This document shows positions 1-8,713 of a stretch of 16,205 nt of DNA, piece after piece. The position numbers were made by a program, and so were the translations under genes. The stretch's first letter is position 1, and each line of letters starts with the position of its first letter. Source of the stretch: Rhodococcus sp. IITR03 (GTDB lineage: Bacteria; Actinomycetota; Actinomycetes; Mycobacteriales; Mycobacteriaceae); the NCBI GenBank assembly GCA_001017865.1, contig LATQ01000001.1, positions 1,694,895 to 1,711,099 of the forward strand, written 5' to 3'. The notes beneath the pieces were generated by a model, which was not told where the DNA came from, ran no database searches, and saw only the letters and a list, made by a program, of their open reading frames with translations.

Positions 1-763
1 CGCCGGACGCGGTGGCAGTCCGTCGCGGCGGCGATGGCCGCGCCGTGCAGCAGCGGACGCGCCATCTCCAGCGCGACCGCCACCTCGGCCAGGTGGTGCT
101 TGACGGCCTGGAAGGAGCCGATCGCGCGACCGAACTGCTTGCGCTGCTGCGCGTACTCGACGGTGGTGTCGAGCAGAGTCCGGCCCAGGCCCTGGAGCTG
201 AGCGGCCGAAGCGAGGACACCGATGTCGAAAGCTGCAGCGGTATCGGCGGATCCGAGCGACTCACCCGGGGTGAGCGAGGCGAGCGTCCGCGAGCGGTCG
301 ACCGACTCACGCGTCTCACCTGCGGTGCCCACCGAGACGGTGCCGCCGGCGACGTGCAGTGCGAGGTCGGCGACGTGTGCGTCGACCGCGTACGGGGTGT
401 GGGGAGCATCGCGACGGTGGCGAGCGAGCCCGCGGCAAGAGGGCCGAGACGCTCGGGTGCCACGGCGGCGAGCAGAACCGGTGCCACCGCCACGGTTTCG
501 ACCACCGGTCCGGGCACGGCATGGCGGCCGAGCTGTTCGACGGCGACGACGAGATCGACCGCGTCGGCCCCGAGACCGTCGTGCTCCTCCGAGACGAGCA
601 GACCGTTGACGCCGGTCTCGGCCAGTCGCTCCCACACCTGCAGACCCGGTGTCGTGTCGCCGCTGTTCCACGCACGGATCACCTGCGGCATGTCCGACTT
701 GGTGAGCAGGGCGTCGATACTGGACGCGAAGTCCTCATGGGACTCGTCGAGTGCGAATCTCAT
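1..763 (-). CDS. fadE32: Acyl-CoA dehydrogenase FadE32-like, 3'-truncated by window edge, one frameshift
   Basis: This is a flavin-dependent acyl-CoA dehydrogenase, about 254 residues visible. The start is the ATG whose complement is 761-763; it overlaps the fadE31 stop by 4 bp (ATGA). The N-terminus reads MRFALDESHEDFASSIDALL. The C-terminal part shows the family's helical-domain signature (YAQQRKQFGRAIGSFQAVKHHLAEV). The reading frame shifts near 394-405, where one C seems to be missing from a C-run of the coding strand: before it the frame reads VATVAMLP, after it YAVDAHVADLALHV. In M. tuberculosis the gene after fadE31 is fadE32, and FadE31/FadE32 are reported to form a heteromeric enzyme for HIP-CoA-derived substrates. 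The assignment to FadE32 rather than FadE33 rests on gene order. The gene continues beyond position 1 of the window. Confidence 0.75.
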   Translation of the reverse strand, partial: MRFALDESHEDFASSIDALLTKSDMPQVIRAWNSGDTTPGLQVWERLAETGVNGLLVSEEHDGLGADAVDLVVAVEQLGRHAVPGPVVETVAVAPVLLAAVAPERLGPLAAGSLATVAMLPTPRTRSTHTSPTSHCTSPAAPSRWAPQVRRVSRSTARGRSPRSPRVSRSDPPIPLQLSTSVSSLRPLSSRAWAGLCSTPPSSTRSSASSSVARSAPSRPSSTTWPRWRSRWRWRVRCCTARPSPPRRTATASG

Positions 764-1917
764 CGCTCACCCCTCGGAAGGCCGAGCAGCCGCTCGGCGA
801 TGACGTTCTTCTGGATTTCGTTGGTACCGGCGTAGATCGGGCCCGACAGTGAGAACAGATAACCGTCGGTCCAGCCGTCGACGAGCTCGGCGTCCGCGCC
901 TGCAGGTCGAGCACCGTCTCGTGCGCGGCGATGTCCCACTCGGACCAGAACACCTTGTTGATCGACGATTCGGCGCCCAGCTGCCCACCGGAGGTCAGGC
1001 GCGTGACGGTCGCCAGGTCGACAGCTCGTAGGCGCGCGCCCCGATCCACGCGTCGGCGACGCGGTTGCGCAGCGCCGTGTCGCCGTGGAGGTCGGACTCG
1101 CCGTAGGCGCGCAGGAGCCGGTCTGTGGTGGCGAGGAATCGGCCCGGTGCGCGCAGCGACAGACCGCGCTCGTTGGACGCGGTGCTCATCGCGACCCGCC
1201 AGCCTCGTTCACCGCACCGATCACTCCGGATTCGCCGGGGCGCTCGGGATCGTCGGGGACGAAGACGTCCTCGAGGAAGATCTCCGCGAAGCCCGGTTCG
1301 CCGTCGAGTTGCGGGATGGGGCGAACGGTGACCCCTTCGGCGCGCAGATCGAACATGAAGTACGTGATGCCCTTGTGACGTTGCGCCTCCGGATCGGACC
1401 GGAACAGGCCGAAGCCCATGTCGGCATAGGAGGCGCGCGAGCTCCACGTCTTCTGGCCGTTGAGCAGCCAGCCACCCTCGACCTTCGTCGCGGTCGAGCG
1501 CAGCGACGCGAGATCGAACCGGAATTCGGGCTCCGACCAGGCCTGCGCCCAGATGTCGTCGGCGCGGGCCATACGCGGCATGATGCGCGCGAGCTGCTCG
1601 GGATGAGCGTGCTCGAAGAGGGTGGGGGCGAGCAGGAAGATGCCGTTCTGGCTCACGCGTCCCGGGGCGCCCGCACGGTAGTACTCCTCTTCGAAGACCA
1701 CCCACTGTTCGAGCGTCGCGTCGCGTCCGCCCAGTTCTTCGGGCCAGGAGACGACCGACAGTCGTGCGTCGGCCAGGCGCCGTTCCCACTCCCGGTGCTG
1801 TTCGAAGCCCTCCGCGGTGTCCATCGACTTCAGCGGTGTGCTCGGAACGTTCGCCTCGAGGAAGGCGCGCACTTCGTCGCGGAACGCGACGGTGGCGTCG
1901 TCGAGTTCGAGATTCAC
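760..1917 (-). CDS. fadE31: Acyl-CoA dehydrogenase FadE31-like, several frameshifts
   Basis: About 385 residues, usual for the family. The start is a GTG at 1917 that overlaps the stop of the upstream crotonase gene by 1 bp (TAGTG). The protein opens MNLELDDATVAFRDEVRAFL; the WLLNGQKTWSS motif lies near residues 150-160, and the C-terminal IYAGTNEIQKNVIAERLLGLP is typical of the family. The flavin/substrate motif, usually SEPESGSDLAS or similar, reads SEPEFRFDLAS at 128-138, best explained by one inserted and one deleted base at about 1515-1526. Further single-base shifts occur near 1203 (conserved NEGWRVAM), 1020 and 898. In the steroid pathway FadE31 works with FadE32 or FadE33 on ring C/D degradation intermediates. 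The gene sits within the KstR2 operon and is translationally coupled on both sides. Sequence error is more likely than a true pseudogene because all segments stay conserved. Confidence 0.82.
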
Positions 1918-2786
1918 TACTTGGACCTTCCTGGACCGGGCGCGCGCTCGCGGCCATCGACTTGGCGTTCATGCCGCCGAGGGAATCGGTGCCGACCTCG
2001 GCGTTGTAGGAGTGGGCGAAGTGGTGCAGGCCGAACACCGAGTCCATGCCGTTGCGCATGCCCATCTGGTCCTCGCACTGGTTGACCGCACGCTTGGTGA
2101 GCGCGAGCCGAAGCGCGGCATCTCCGCGATGCGGGCGGCGAGGGCGAGGGTCTCGGACTCGAGCTCCTCACGCGGGACGACCCGGTTGACCATGCCCACC
2201 TCGTACGCGCGCTGCGCCGAGAACCGGTCGCCGGTGTAGAGGATCTCCTTGGCGAAACGAGTGCCGAGAACCCAGGGATGGGCGAAGTACTCGACACCGG
2301 GGATACCCATGCGCACCACGGGATCGGAGAAGAACGCGTCGTCGGAGGCGACGATGAGGTCGCACACCCACGCGAGCATCAGACCGCCGGCGATGCAGGC
2401 GCCCTGGACGGACGCGATGGTGGGCTTGGGGATCTCGCGCCAGCGACGGCACATCCCCAGGTACACCTCCATCTCACGGGCGTAACGCTGGTCGCCGCCT
2501 TCCTTGTCGACGTGGTCCCACCACATGACGGCCTTGTTGTCGTAGTGCACGTGGTGATCGCGTCCGGGGGTGCCAGATCGTGACCGGCCGAGAAGTGCTT
2601 GCCGTTGCCGGCCAGCACGATCACCTTGACCTCGTCGTCCTCGACGGCCTTCTCGAACGCCGCGTCGAGCGCGTAGGTCATGACCGAGTTCTGGGCATTG
2701 CGATAGTCGGGGCGATTCAGGGTGACGATCGCGACGCCGTCACGCACCTCGTAGGTGACGACATCGGGCTCGAACGGGACGGTCAT
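1917..2786 (-). CDS. Crotonase (enoyl-CoA hydratase/isomerase) family protein, catalytic Glu pair absent, frameshifts
   Basis: About 289 residues. The ATG at 2786 overlaps the fadD3 stop (ATGA). Crotonase-fold marks are the oxyanion-hole segment KHFSAGHDLGTP near residue 64-74 and GACIAGGLMLAWVCDLIVAS near 129-148. The two glutamates that catalyse hydration in classical enoyl-CoA hydratases (rat Glu144 and Glu164, 20 residues apart) align with Met137 and Val157 here, both in one uninterrupted frame, so simple hydration is doubtful. Frameshifts lie near 2573 (GHDL to GTPGRDHHVHYDNK), 2108 (MPRFG to LALTKRAVNQCEDQMGMRNG) and about 1945, just before the TAG stop. M. tuberculosis has fadD3 directly next to fadE31, so this gene is an addition relative to that order. 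Its position between a CoA ligase and a dehydrogenase implies a step on a steroid-derived CoA ester. It differs from EchA20 as I recall that protein. The substrate is unknown. Confidence 0.8.
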
Positions 2787-4348
2787 GACTTCTCCTCACG
2801 CAGAACGTTCTTCAGTACCTTGCCGGACGGATTTCGGGGCAGCGCGTCGACGAACCGAACCGAGCGCGGCGCCTTGAAGTTGGCGAGTTTGTCTCTGGCA
2901 TACGCGATCACGTCGTCCTCGGTGAGCGGATGTCCGTCCAGCGGGACGACGAACGCCCTGCCGACCTCACCCATGCGCTCGTCGGGAACGCCGATCACGG
3001 CGACCTCGTGGACCCCCGGCAGGCGCAACAGCGCCGCCTCGACCTCGGCGGGATAGACGTTGAAACCGCCGCTGATGTACATGTCCTTGAGGCGGTCGGT
3101 GATGTCGAGATAGCCGCGGTCGTCGAGGACGCCCACGTCGCCGGTGTGGAGCCAGCCGTCCTCGTCGACCGTCTGCGCGGTGGCCTCGGGATCGTCGAGA
3201 TAGCCCAGCATCACGTTGGGGCCGCGCAGCAGGATCTCGCCCTTGTCGCCGATACGCACCTCGAAGTCGGCCGTGGCGCGGCCCGAAGAGTTCGACACGG
3301 TCACGGGGTCGTCGTCGATGCGGCACATCGTGGCGACCACGGCCTCGGTCTGTCCGTAGGCGGTGAGCACGGCGTCGAAGCTCAGTTCGTTCTGCATGCG
3401 TTCGACGAGCGAGACGGGAACCGGTGCGGCACCCGTGACGGCCACGCGCAGATTCGACATGTCGTAGTCGCCGCGGCGCGGGTGGTCGAGGATGCTCTGA
3501 TAGATCGTCGGTGCGCCGGGCAGCACGCTGATGTTCTCCTGCGCGACGATCGCCATGACCTTCTCGGTGTCGAAGACGGCCATCGGGACGACGGTGGAGC
3601 CGGCGAGCAGTGCGGCGACGAAGCCCGCCTTGTAGCCGAAGCTGTGGAAGAACGGGTTGATGATCAGATAATTGTCGTCGGGGGTCAGCGCGGCGCAGTC
3701 GGCCCAGGCCTGTGCGACTCCGATGAGCTGGCGGTGTGCGCTCAGCACGCCTTTGCTGCGACCGGTCGTGCCGGAGGTGAAGAGGATGTCGGAGACGTCG
3801 TCGGGCTGCACCGATCGCGCACGCTCGTCCGCCTGCGCGAGCAACGGCTCGGTAGCGAGACCGAGGAAGTCGTCCCACCCGATCACGTCGTCGCTCGGGT
3901 TGTCGTTGCCGCCCAGAGGGATCCGCACCACTGTCGGAACGACGAGATCGGGCGCGGCTTCGCGCAGCGCGGCGTATCTGTCGGTGCCGAGGAAATCGCC
4001 GGCGACGACGAGCGCGGTGGCGTGGACCCGTTCGACGATGTCGGCGGCCTCGGTGCCGGTGTAGCGGGTGTTGACGGGGACGAGGACCCCGCCCGCCCAG
4101 TGCACGCCCAGGGCGGCGATCTCCCAGTGGAACGTATTGGGTGACCAGACCGCGACGCGGTCGCCGTTCTTCAGGCCTCGTGCCACGAGCGCCGCAGCGA
4201 AGACCCGGACGCGTTCGTGCAGTTCGGTGAAAGTCAGCCGGGTGTCGCCGTCGACGAGGGCGAGCCGGTCCGCGTGGTCGCGAGCGGCACGGATGAGGCG
4301 GCCGGCGTGGTTCCGGGTGTTGTGTTCACGTAGCTCCCTACCTAGCAA
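2783..4348 (-). CDS. fadD3: HIP-CoA ligase FadD3 (acyl-CoA synthetase)
   Basis: This is an ANL-superfamily adenylating enzyme, 521 residues in an unbroken frame. It activates 3aα-H-4α(3'-propanoate)-7aβ-methylhexahydro-1,5-indanedione (HIP) to HIP-CoA, the ligand of KstR2 and the entry compound of ring C/D catabolism. Motifs in order: TSGTTGRSKG (A3, 191-200), YGQTE (A5, 331-335), HTGD (A7, 401-404), DRLKDMYISGGFNVYP (A8, 418-433) and NPSGKVLK with the catalytic Lys510 (A10). The 3' end overlaps the downstream crotonase by 4 bp. The start is uncertain. The first in-frame codon, TTG at 4348, lies inside the operator and has no ribosome site. A GTG at 4329 has GGGAG just upstream but is one base out of frame, so a missing base near 4310-4325 would make it the true start. 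The specific FadD3 identity comes from context plus domain type. Confidence 0.88.
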   Translation of the reverse strand: MLGRELREHNTRNHAGRLIRAARDHADRLALVDGDTRLTFTELHERVRVFAAALVARGLKNGDRVAVWSPNTFHWEIAALGVHWAGGVLVPVNTRYTGTEAADIVERVHATALVVAGDFLGTDRYAALREAAPDLVVPTVVRIPLGGNDNPSDDVIGWDDFLGLATEPLLAQADERARSVQPDDVSDILFTSGTTGRSKGVLSAHRQLIGVAQAWADCAALTPDDNYLIINPFFHSFGYKAGFVAALLAGSTVVPMAVFDTEKVMAIVAQENISVLPGAPTIYQSILDHPRRGDYDMSNLRVAVTGAAPVPVSLVERMQNELSFDAVLTAYGQTEAVVATMCRIDDDPVTVSNSSGRATADFEVRIGDKGEILLRGPNVMLGYLDDPEATAQTVDEDGWLHTGDVGVLDDRGYLDITDRLKDMYISGGFNVYPAEVEAALLRLPGVHEVAVIGVPDERMGEVGRAFVVPLDGHPLTEDDVIAYARDKLANFKAPRSVRFVDALPRNPSGKVLKNVLREEKS

Positions 4349-4360
4349 TTGCTTGGTAGG
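4337..4360. promoter_or_regulatory. KstR2 operator (24-bp palindrome between fadD3 and fadE30)
   Basis: The 24-bp segment is an inverted repeat centred on 4348/4349 with arms CCTACC(T/A)AGCA and a single mismatched pair. Within it, 4344-4357 reads AGCAATTGCTTGGT, which fits the reported KstR2 consensus AnCAAGnnCTTGnT at all fixed positions but one (T for G at position 6). It lies between the divergent fadD3 and fadE30 arms and abuts the putative -10 elements, so a bound TetR-type repressor would block both promoters. kstR2 itself is in the plus-strand operon, which implies autoregulation. Confidence 0.85.
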
Positions 4361-4361
4361 T

Positions 4362-4368
4362 TATCGTA
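4362..4368. promoter_or_regulatory. Overlapping divergent -10 elements for fadE30 and fadD3
   Basis: On the plus strand 4362-4367 reads TATCGT, a good actinobacterial TAnnnT -10 box, 6 bases before the GTG of fadE30 at 4374. On the minus strand 4368-4363 reads TACGAT, also TAnnnT, placing a fadD3 start site near 4355 inside the operator. No convincing -35 box is seen, which is common in this group. The prediction rests on motif and spacing only. Confidence 0.5.
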
Positions 4369-4373
4369 CAGAC

Positions 4374-5577
<1,204 letters not shown>

Positions 5578-5581
<4 letters not shown>

Positions 5582-6392
5582 CCGCTTCACCCCGCCCCGT
5601 ATCCCCGCTCGCGACCCCCGCCGGTCGAGACCCCCGGCCACGGCCTGCTCCGCGACAAGAAGGTCGTGGTCACCGCCGCCGCCGGCACCGGCATCGGATT
5701 CGCCACCGCGCGTCGCGCGCTGCTCGAGGCGCCGACGTGCTCGTCTCCGACTTCCACGAGCGCCGGCTCGGCGAGTCAGCGGAGAAGCTCGCGGCCGAGT
5801 TCCCCGAACAGCAGGTCGCGACGATCGTGTGCGACGTGTCGTCCACCGAACAGGTCGACGCCCTCATCACCGGCGCCGCCGATCAGCTCGGACGTATCGA
5901 CGTGCTCGTCAACAACGCCGGACTCGGCGGGGAGACGCCCGTCGTCGAGATGACCGACGAGGAATGGGATCGCGTCCTCGACATCACCCTCACCAGCACC
6001 TTCCGCGCGACCCGCGCCGCGCTGCGCTACTTCCGTTCGGTCGACCACAACGGAGTGCTCGTCAACAACGCGTCGGTCCTCGGCTGGCGCGCGCAGCACT
6101 CGCAGGCGCACTACGCGGCGGCGAAGGCCGGCGTCATGGCCCTGACCCGCTGCTCCGCGATCGAGGCGCCGAATACGGCGTGCGCATCAACGCCGTCGCC
6201 CCGTCCATCGCCCGGCACCCCTTCCTCGCGAAGGTCACCAGCGAGGAACTGCTCGACAACCTCGCCGCCGGGGAGGCCTACGGCCGCGCTGCCGAGGTCT
6301 GGGAGGTCGCAGCCACCATCGCGATGCTCGCCAGCGACTACACGACCTATCTGACCGGCGAGGTCGTGTCGGTCTCCTCGCAGCGCGCATGA
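5578..6392 (+). CDS. ipdF: Short-chain dehydrogenase IpdF, three frameshifts
   Basis: A classical NAD(P)-dependent short-chain dehydrogenase of about 271 residues. The start GTG at 5578 overlaps the fadE30 stop. Features in order: a glycine-rich nucleotide site reading TAAAGTGIGFATA, NNAGLGG, the catalytic Ser in NNASVLGW, the YAAAK active-site pair, and a C-terminal TYLTGEVVSVSSQ. Frame changes occur at about 5631 (a C-run), 5729 (LLE to GADVLVSDFHERR) and 6168 (IEA to AEYGVRINAVAPS); the last two share the local sequence GAGGCGCCGA. IpdF is assigned to oxidation of the ring hydroxyl of 5-hydroxy-HIP-type CoA esters. The order fadE30-ipdF-kstR2-fadA6 matches M. tuberculosis Rv3560c, Rv3559c, Rv3557c and Rv3556c apart from the PPE gene in between there. 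The frameshifts are probably sequence errors. Confidence 0.83.
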
Positions 6393-6412
6393 CCCCGCCC
6401 TCGGTCGGCTTG

Positions 6413-6418
6413 AAAGGA
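6413..6418 (+). promoter_or_regulatory. Ribosome binding site deciding the kstR2 start
   Basis: AAAGGA lies 8 bases before the ATG at 6427 but directly abuts the in-frame ATG at 6418. The spacing therefore favours 6427 as the initiation codon, removing three residues (MSV) from the longest reading. Confidence 0.6.
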
Positions 6419-6426
6419 TGTCCGTC

Positions 6427-7037
6427 ATGACTCCCTCACGCGACGACACCTCCAGCAAGTCCGGACGCCGCGCGGAACTGCTCGACATCGCAGCCGACCT
6501 GTTCGCGTCGCGCGGTGTGCGGGCCACGACCGTGCGCGACATCGCCGACGCGGCGGGGATCCTCTCGGGCAGCCTCTACCACCACTTCGATTCCAAGGAG
6601 TCGATGGTGGACGAGATCCTGCGTGCATTCCTCGACGACCTGTTCGACCGGTACCGCAAGATCGTCGCGTCGGGTCTGCCGTCCCGCGAGACCCTCGCGG
6701 CGCTCGTCACCACCTCCTACGAGGCGATCGACCGGTCGCATGCCGCGGTGGCGATCTACCAGGGTGAGGCCAAGCATCTCGAGGGCGACCGTTTCGCTAC
6801 ATCGGTGAACTCAACATCGAGTTCCGCGACCTGTGGGTGGGCGTGATCGAACGCGGCGTCGCCGACGGTTCGTTCCGGCCCGACGTCGACGTCGAACTCG
6901 TCTTCCGGTTCCTGCGCGACACCGTGTGGGTGGCCGTGCGCTGGTACCGGCCCGGCGGCTCCCTCAGCATCGATCAGGTTGCCCAGCAATACCTTTCCAT
7001 CGTTCTCGACGGACTGTCGAACCAGAATTCTTCCTAA
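6427..7037 (+). CDS. kstR2: TetR-family repressor KstR2, one frameshift
   Basis: About 203 residues, the size of known KstR2 proteins. The N-terminal helix-turn-helix reads TTVRDIADAAGILSGSLYHH (about 34-53), followed by FDSKESMVDEIL, the standard TetR layout. The C-terminal ligand domain continues after a one-base loss near 6798: before it the frame ends EGDRF, after it YIGELNIEFRDLWVGVIERGV. KstR2 represses the ring C/D genes and is released by HIP-CoA; its likely operator is the palindrome at 4337-4360. It is the third gene of the plus-strand arm, 34 bp after ipdF and 9 bp before fadA6. Assignment rests on strong context plus TetR architecture. Confidence 0.87.
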
Positions 7038-7041
7038 GGAG
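7036..7041 (+). promoter_or_regulatory. Ribosome binding site of fadA6
   Basis: AAGGAG overlaps the kstR2 stop codon (7035-7037) and lies 5 bases before the fadA6 ATG. This indicates tight coupling of the two genes. Confidence 0.7.
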
Positions 7042-7046
7042 ACATC

Positions 7047-8194
7047 ATGACCGAGGCCTACATCGTCGACGCGGTGCGCACCCCCATCGGCAAGAAGAAG
7101 GGTGGGCTCGCGGACGTGCACCCGGCCGACCTGGGCGCGCACGTGATCAAGGCGCTCGTCGAGCGCACGGGTATCGATCCCGCCGACGTCGACGACGTGG
7201 TGTTCGGTTGCGTCGACGCCATCGGCGGCCAGGCCGGCAACATCGCCCGCACCGCATGGCTCGCCGCCGGCTACCCGCAGCATGTGCCCGGCGTGACCGT
7301 CGACCGTCAGTGCGGGTCGAGCCAGCAGGCCCTGCACTTCGGTGCCCAGGCGATCCTCAGCAACACCGCCGACCTCATCGTCGCCGGCGGCGTGCAGAAC
7401 ATGACGCAGATCCCGATCTCCGCGGCCATGATCGTCGGACAGCAGTACGGCTTCGACACCCCCTTCGGTGGGTCGAAGGGCTGGACCGAGCGCTACGGCG
7501 ACGAAGAGGTCTCGCAGTTCAAGGGCGCCGAGATGATCGCCGAGAAGTGGGACGTCAGCCGCGAGGAACTCGAGAAGTGGGCGCTGCAGAGCCACGAGCG
7601 CGCCAAGGCCGCCATCGCCGAGGCCGCTTCGACAACGAGATCGTCCCGCTCGGTGACGCCACCGTCGACGAGGGCCCGCGCGAGACCAGCCTCGAGAAGA
7701 TGGCATCGCTCCAGCCGCTCGTCGAGGGTGGACGTCTCACCGCCGCCGTCGCCAGCCAGATCTCCGACGGCGCATCCGCGGTGCTGCTCGCCTCCGGCGA
7801 GGCCGTGAAGAAGTACGGCCTGAAGCCCCGCGCGCGCATCCACCACCTCAGCGCCCGCGGCGACGACCCGATCTTCATGCTCACCGCCCCGATCCCCGCC
7901 ACGCAGTACGCCCTCGAGAAGGCCGGCCTGACGATCGACGACATCGACCTCATCGAGATCAACGAGGCCTTCGCCCCCGTCGTCCTGGCGTGGATCAAGG
8001 AGATCGGAGCCGACCCGTCGAAGGTCAACGTCAACGGCGGGGCGATCGCCCTCGGCCACCCGCTCGGCGCGACCGGCACCAAGCTGATGGCGACGCTGCT
8101 CAACGAGCTCGAGCGCACCGGGGGCCGCTACGGCCTGCTCACCATCTGCGAGGGTGGCGGCACCGCCAACGTGACCATCATCGAACGCGTCTGA
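7047..8194 (+). CDS. fadA6: Thiolase FadA6 (acetyl-CoA acyltransferase), one frameshift
   Basis: About 382 residues, a degradative thiolase that releases acetyl-CoA from a beta-ketoacyl-CoA, here at the ring C/D stage of steroid breakdown. The nucleophile Cys89 is in VDRQCGSSQQA, INEAFAPV precedes the C-terminal motifs, the base His338 is in ALGHPLGATG, and the second cysteine, Cys368, is in CEGGGTANV. All thiolase active-site elements are present. One base is missing near 7625, where AIAEA passes to FDNEIVPLGDATVDEGPR in the next frame. It is the last gene of the arm, followed at once by the long palindrome at 8207-8274. The FadA6 identity comes from its place after kstR2. Confidence 0.88.
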
Positions 8195-8206
8195 TCCACC
8201 CCTTCA

Positions 8207-8274
8207 CATCCGCGCGCCCGTTCGTCATCCGCTGCAGCAATTGCCGTAGCGGATGGACAGCGGGCGCGCGGATG
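8207..8274. terminator. 68-bp nested palindrome, probable transcription terminator after fadA6
   Basis: The outer arms CATCCGCGCGCCCG (8207-8220) and its exact complement (8261-8274) enclose two unmatched 5-bp spacers and an inner 30-bp near-perfect palindrome (8226-8255, only two mismatched pairs) with GCAATTGC at its centre. Both share the centre 8240.5. It starts 13 bp after the fadA6 stop and could fold into a very stable hairpin. There is no T-run, as in many actinobacterial terminators. Both arm levels begin CATCCGC, so it may also derive from a mobile palindromic repeat. Confidence 0.6.
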
Positions 8275-8326
8275 TTCGGTTCGGCACTGTATGGTCCGGT
8301 CCTCGAGCGGCGTCTACCCTCGAAGC

Positions 8327-8596
8327 ATGTGCCGGAACATCACGGAGCTGCGCGGGCTCGAGCCGGCTGCGACCGCCGAGGAGATCGAGGCGGCCGCGCG
8401 GCAGTACGTCCGTAAGGTCAGCGGGATCCACAAACTCTCCGACGCCACCCGGGAGTCGTTCGAACAGGCCGTCGCCGAAGTGACCGCGACGACGACGAGA
8501 CTGCTCGAGTCCCTTCCCGAACGGCGGCAGCCACCGCCGACGGTTCCCCCGCTGCGTCGGCCCGAGGTGCAAGCCAGGATCGCCGCACGCGGCTGA
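8327..8596 (+). CDS. DUF2277 domain protein
   Basis: A small protein of 89 residues in one clean frame. It begins MCRNITELRGLEPAATAEEI and contains QYVRKVSGIHKLS, the diagnostic pattern of DUF2277 proteins, which start MCRNI and are found widely in actinobacteria. The ATG at 8327 is chosen because the family begins exactly there; the longer upstream reading (MVRSSSGVYPRS) is not part of the family. The C-terminal 20 residues are rich in Pro and Arg. The function is unknown. It stands alone between the palindrome after fadA6 and the cstA promoter region, so it need not be part of the steroid operon. Confidence 0.85.
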   Translation: MCRNITELRGLEPAATAEEIEAAARQYVRKVSGIHKLSDATRESFEQAVAEVTATTTRLLESLPERRQPPPTVPPLRRPEVQARIAARG

Positions 8597-8678
8597 TCGA
8601 TTCCGGTTCCTTCATCGACGCGCGCGGGTAGCGTGACGCTGGTCGAGATTCGAGCACGTTCGAGGCCCGTCGCGACCT

Positions 8679-8692
8679 CCGCGGATCCGCGG
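8679..8692. promoter_or_regulatory. 14-bp perfect palindrome upstream of cstA
   Basis: CCGCGGATCCGCGG lies 21 bp before the cstA ATG, just upstream of its GAGGAG ribosome site. It could be an operator or a small hairpin in the leader. In DNA of this GC content such a palindrome can arise by chance, and no regulator is known. The rest of 8597-8713 shows only a repeated CGAG motif (8644, 8651, 8661). Confidence 0.3.
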
Positions 8693-8713
8693 CGAGCCTG
8701 GTGAGGAGCCGAT

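Noticed and set aside
2930..4144. A 404-codon open frame on the plus strand opposite fadD3
   Set aside because: It lies wholly within fadD3, has a low-complexity composition rich in Asp, Val, Gly and His typical of antisense frames in GC-rich DNA, and has no recognisable domain.
8236..8244. A second KstR2 operator in the 68-bp palindrome, because it shares AGCAATTGC with the operator at 4344-4352
   Set aside because: Outside the self-complementary core GCAATTGC the flanks do not fit AnCAAGnnCTTGnT, and the site follows the operon.
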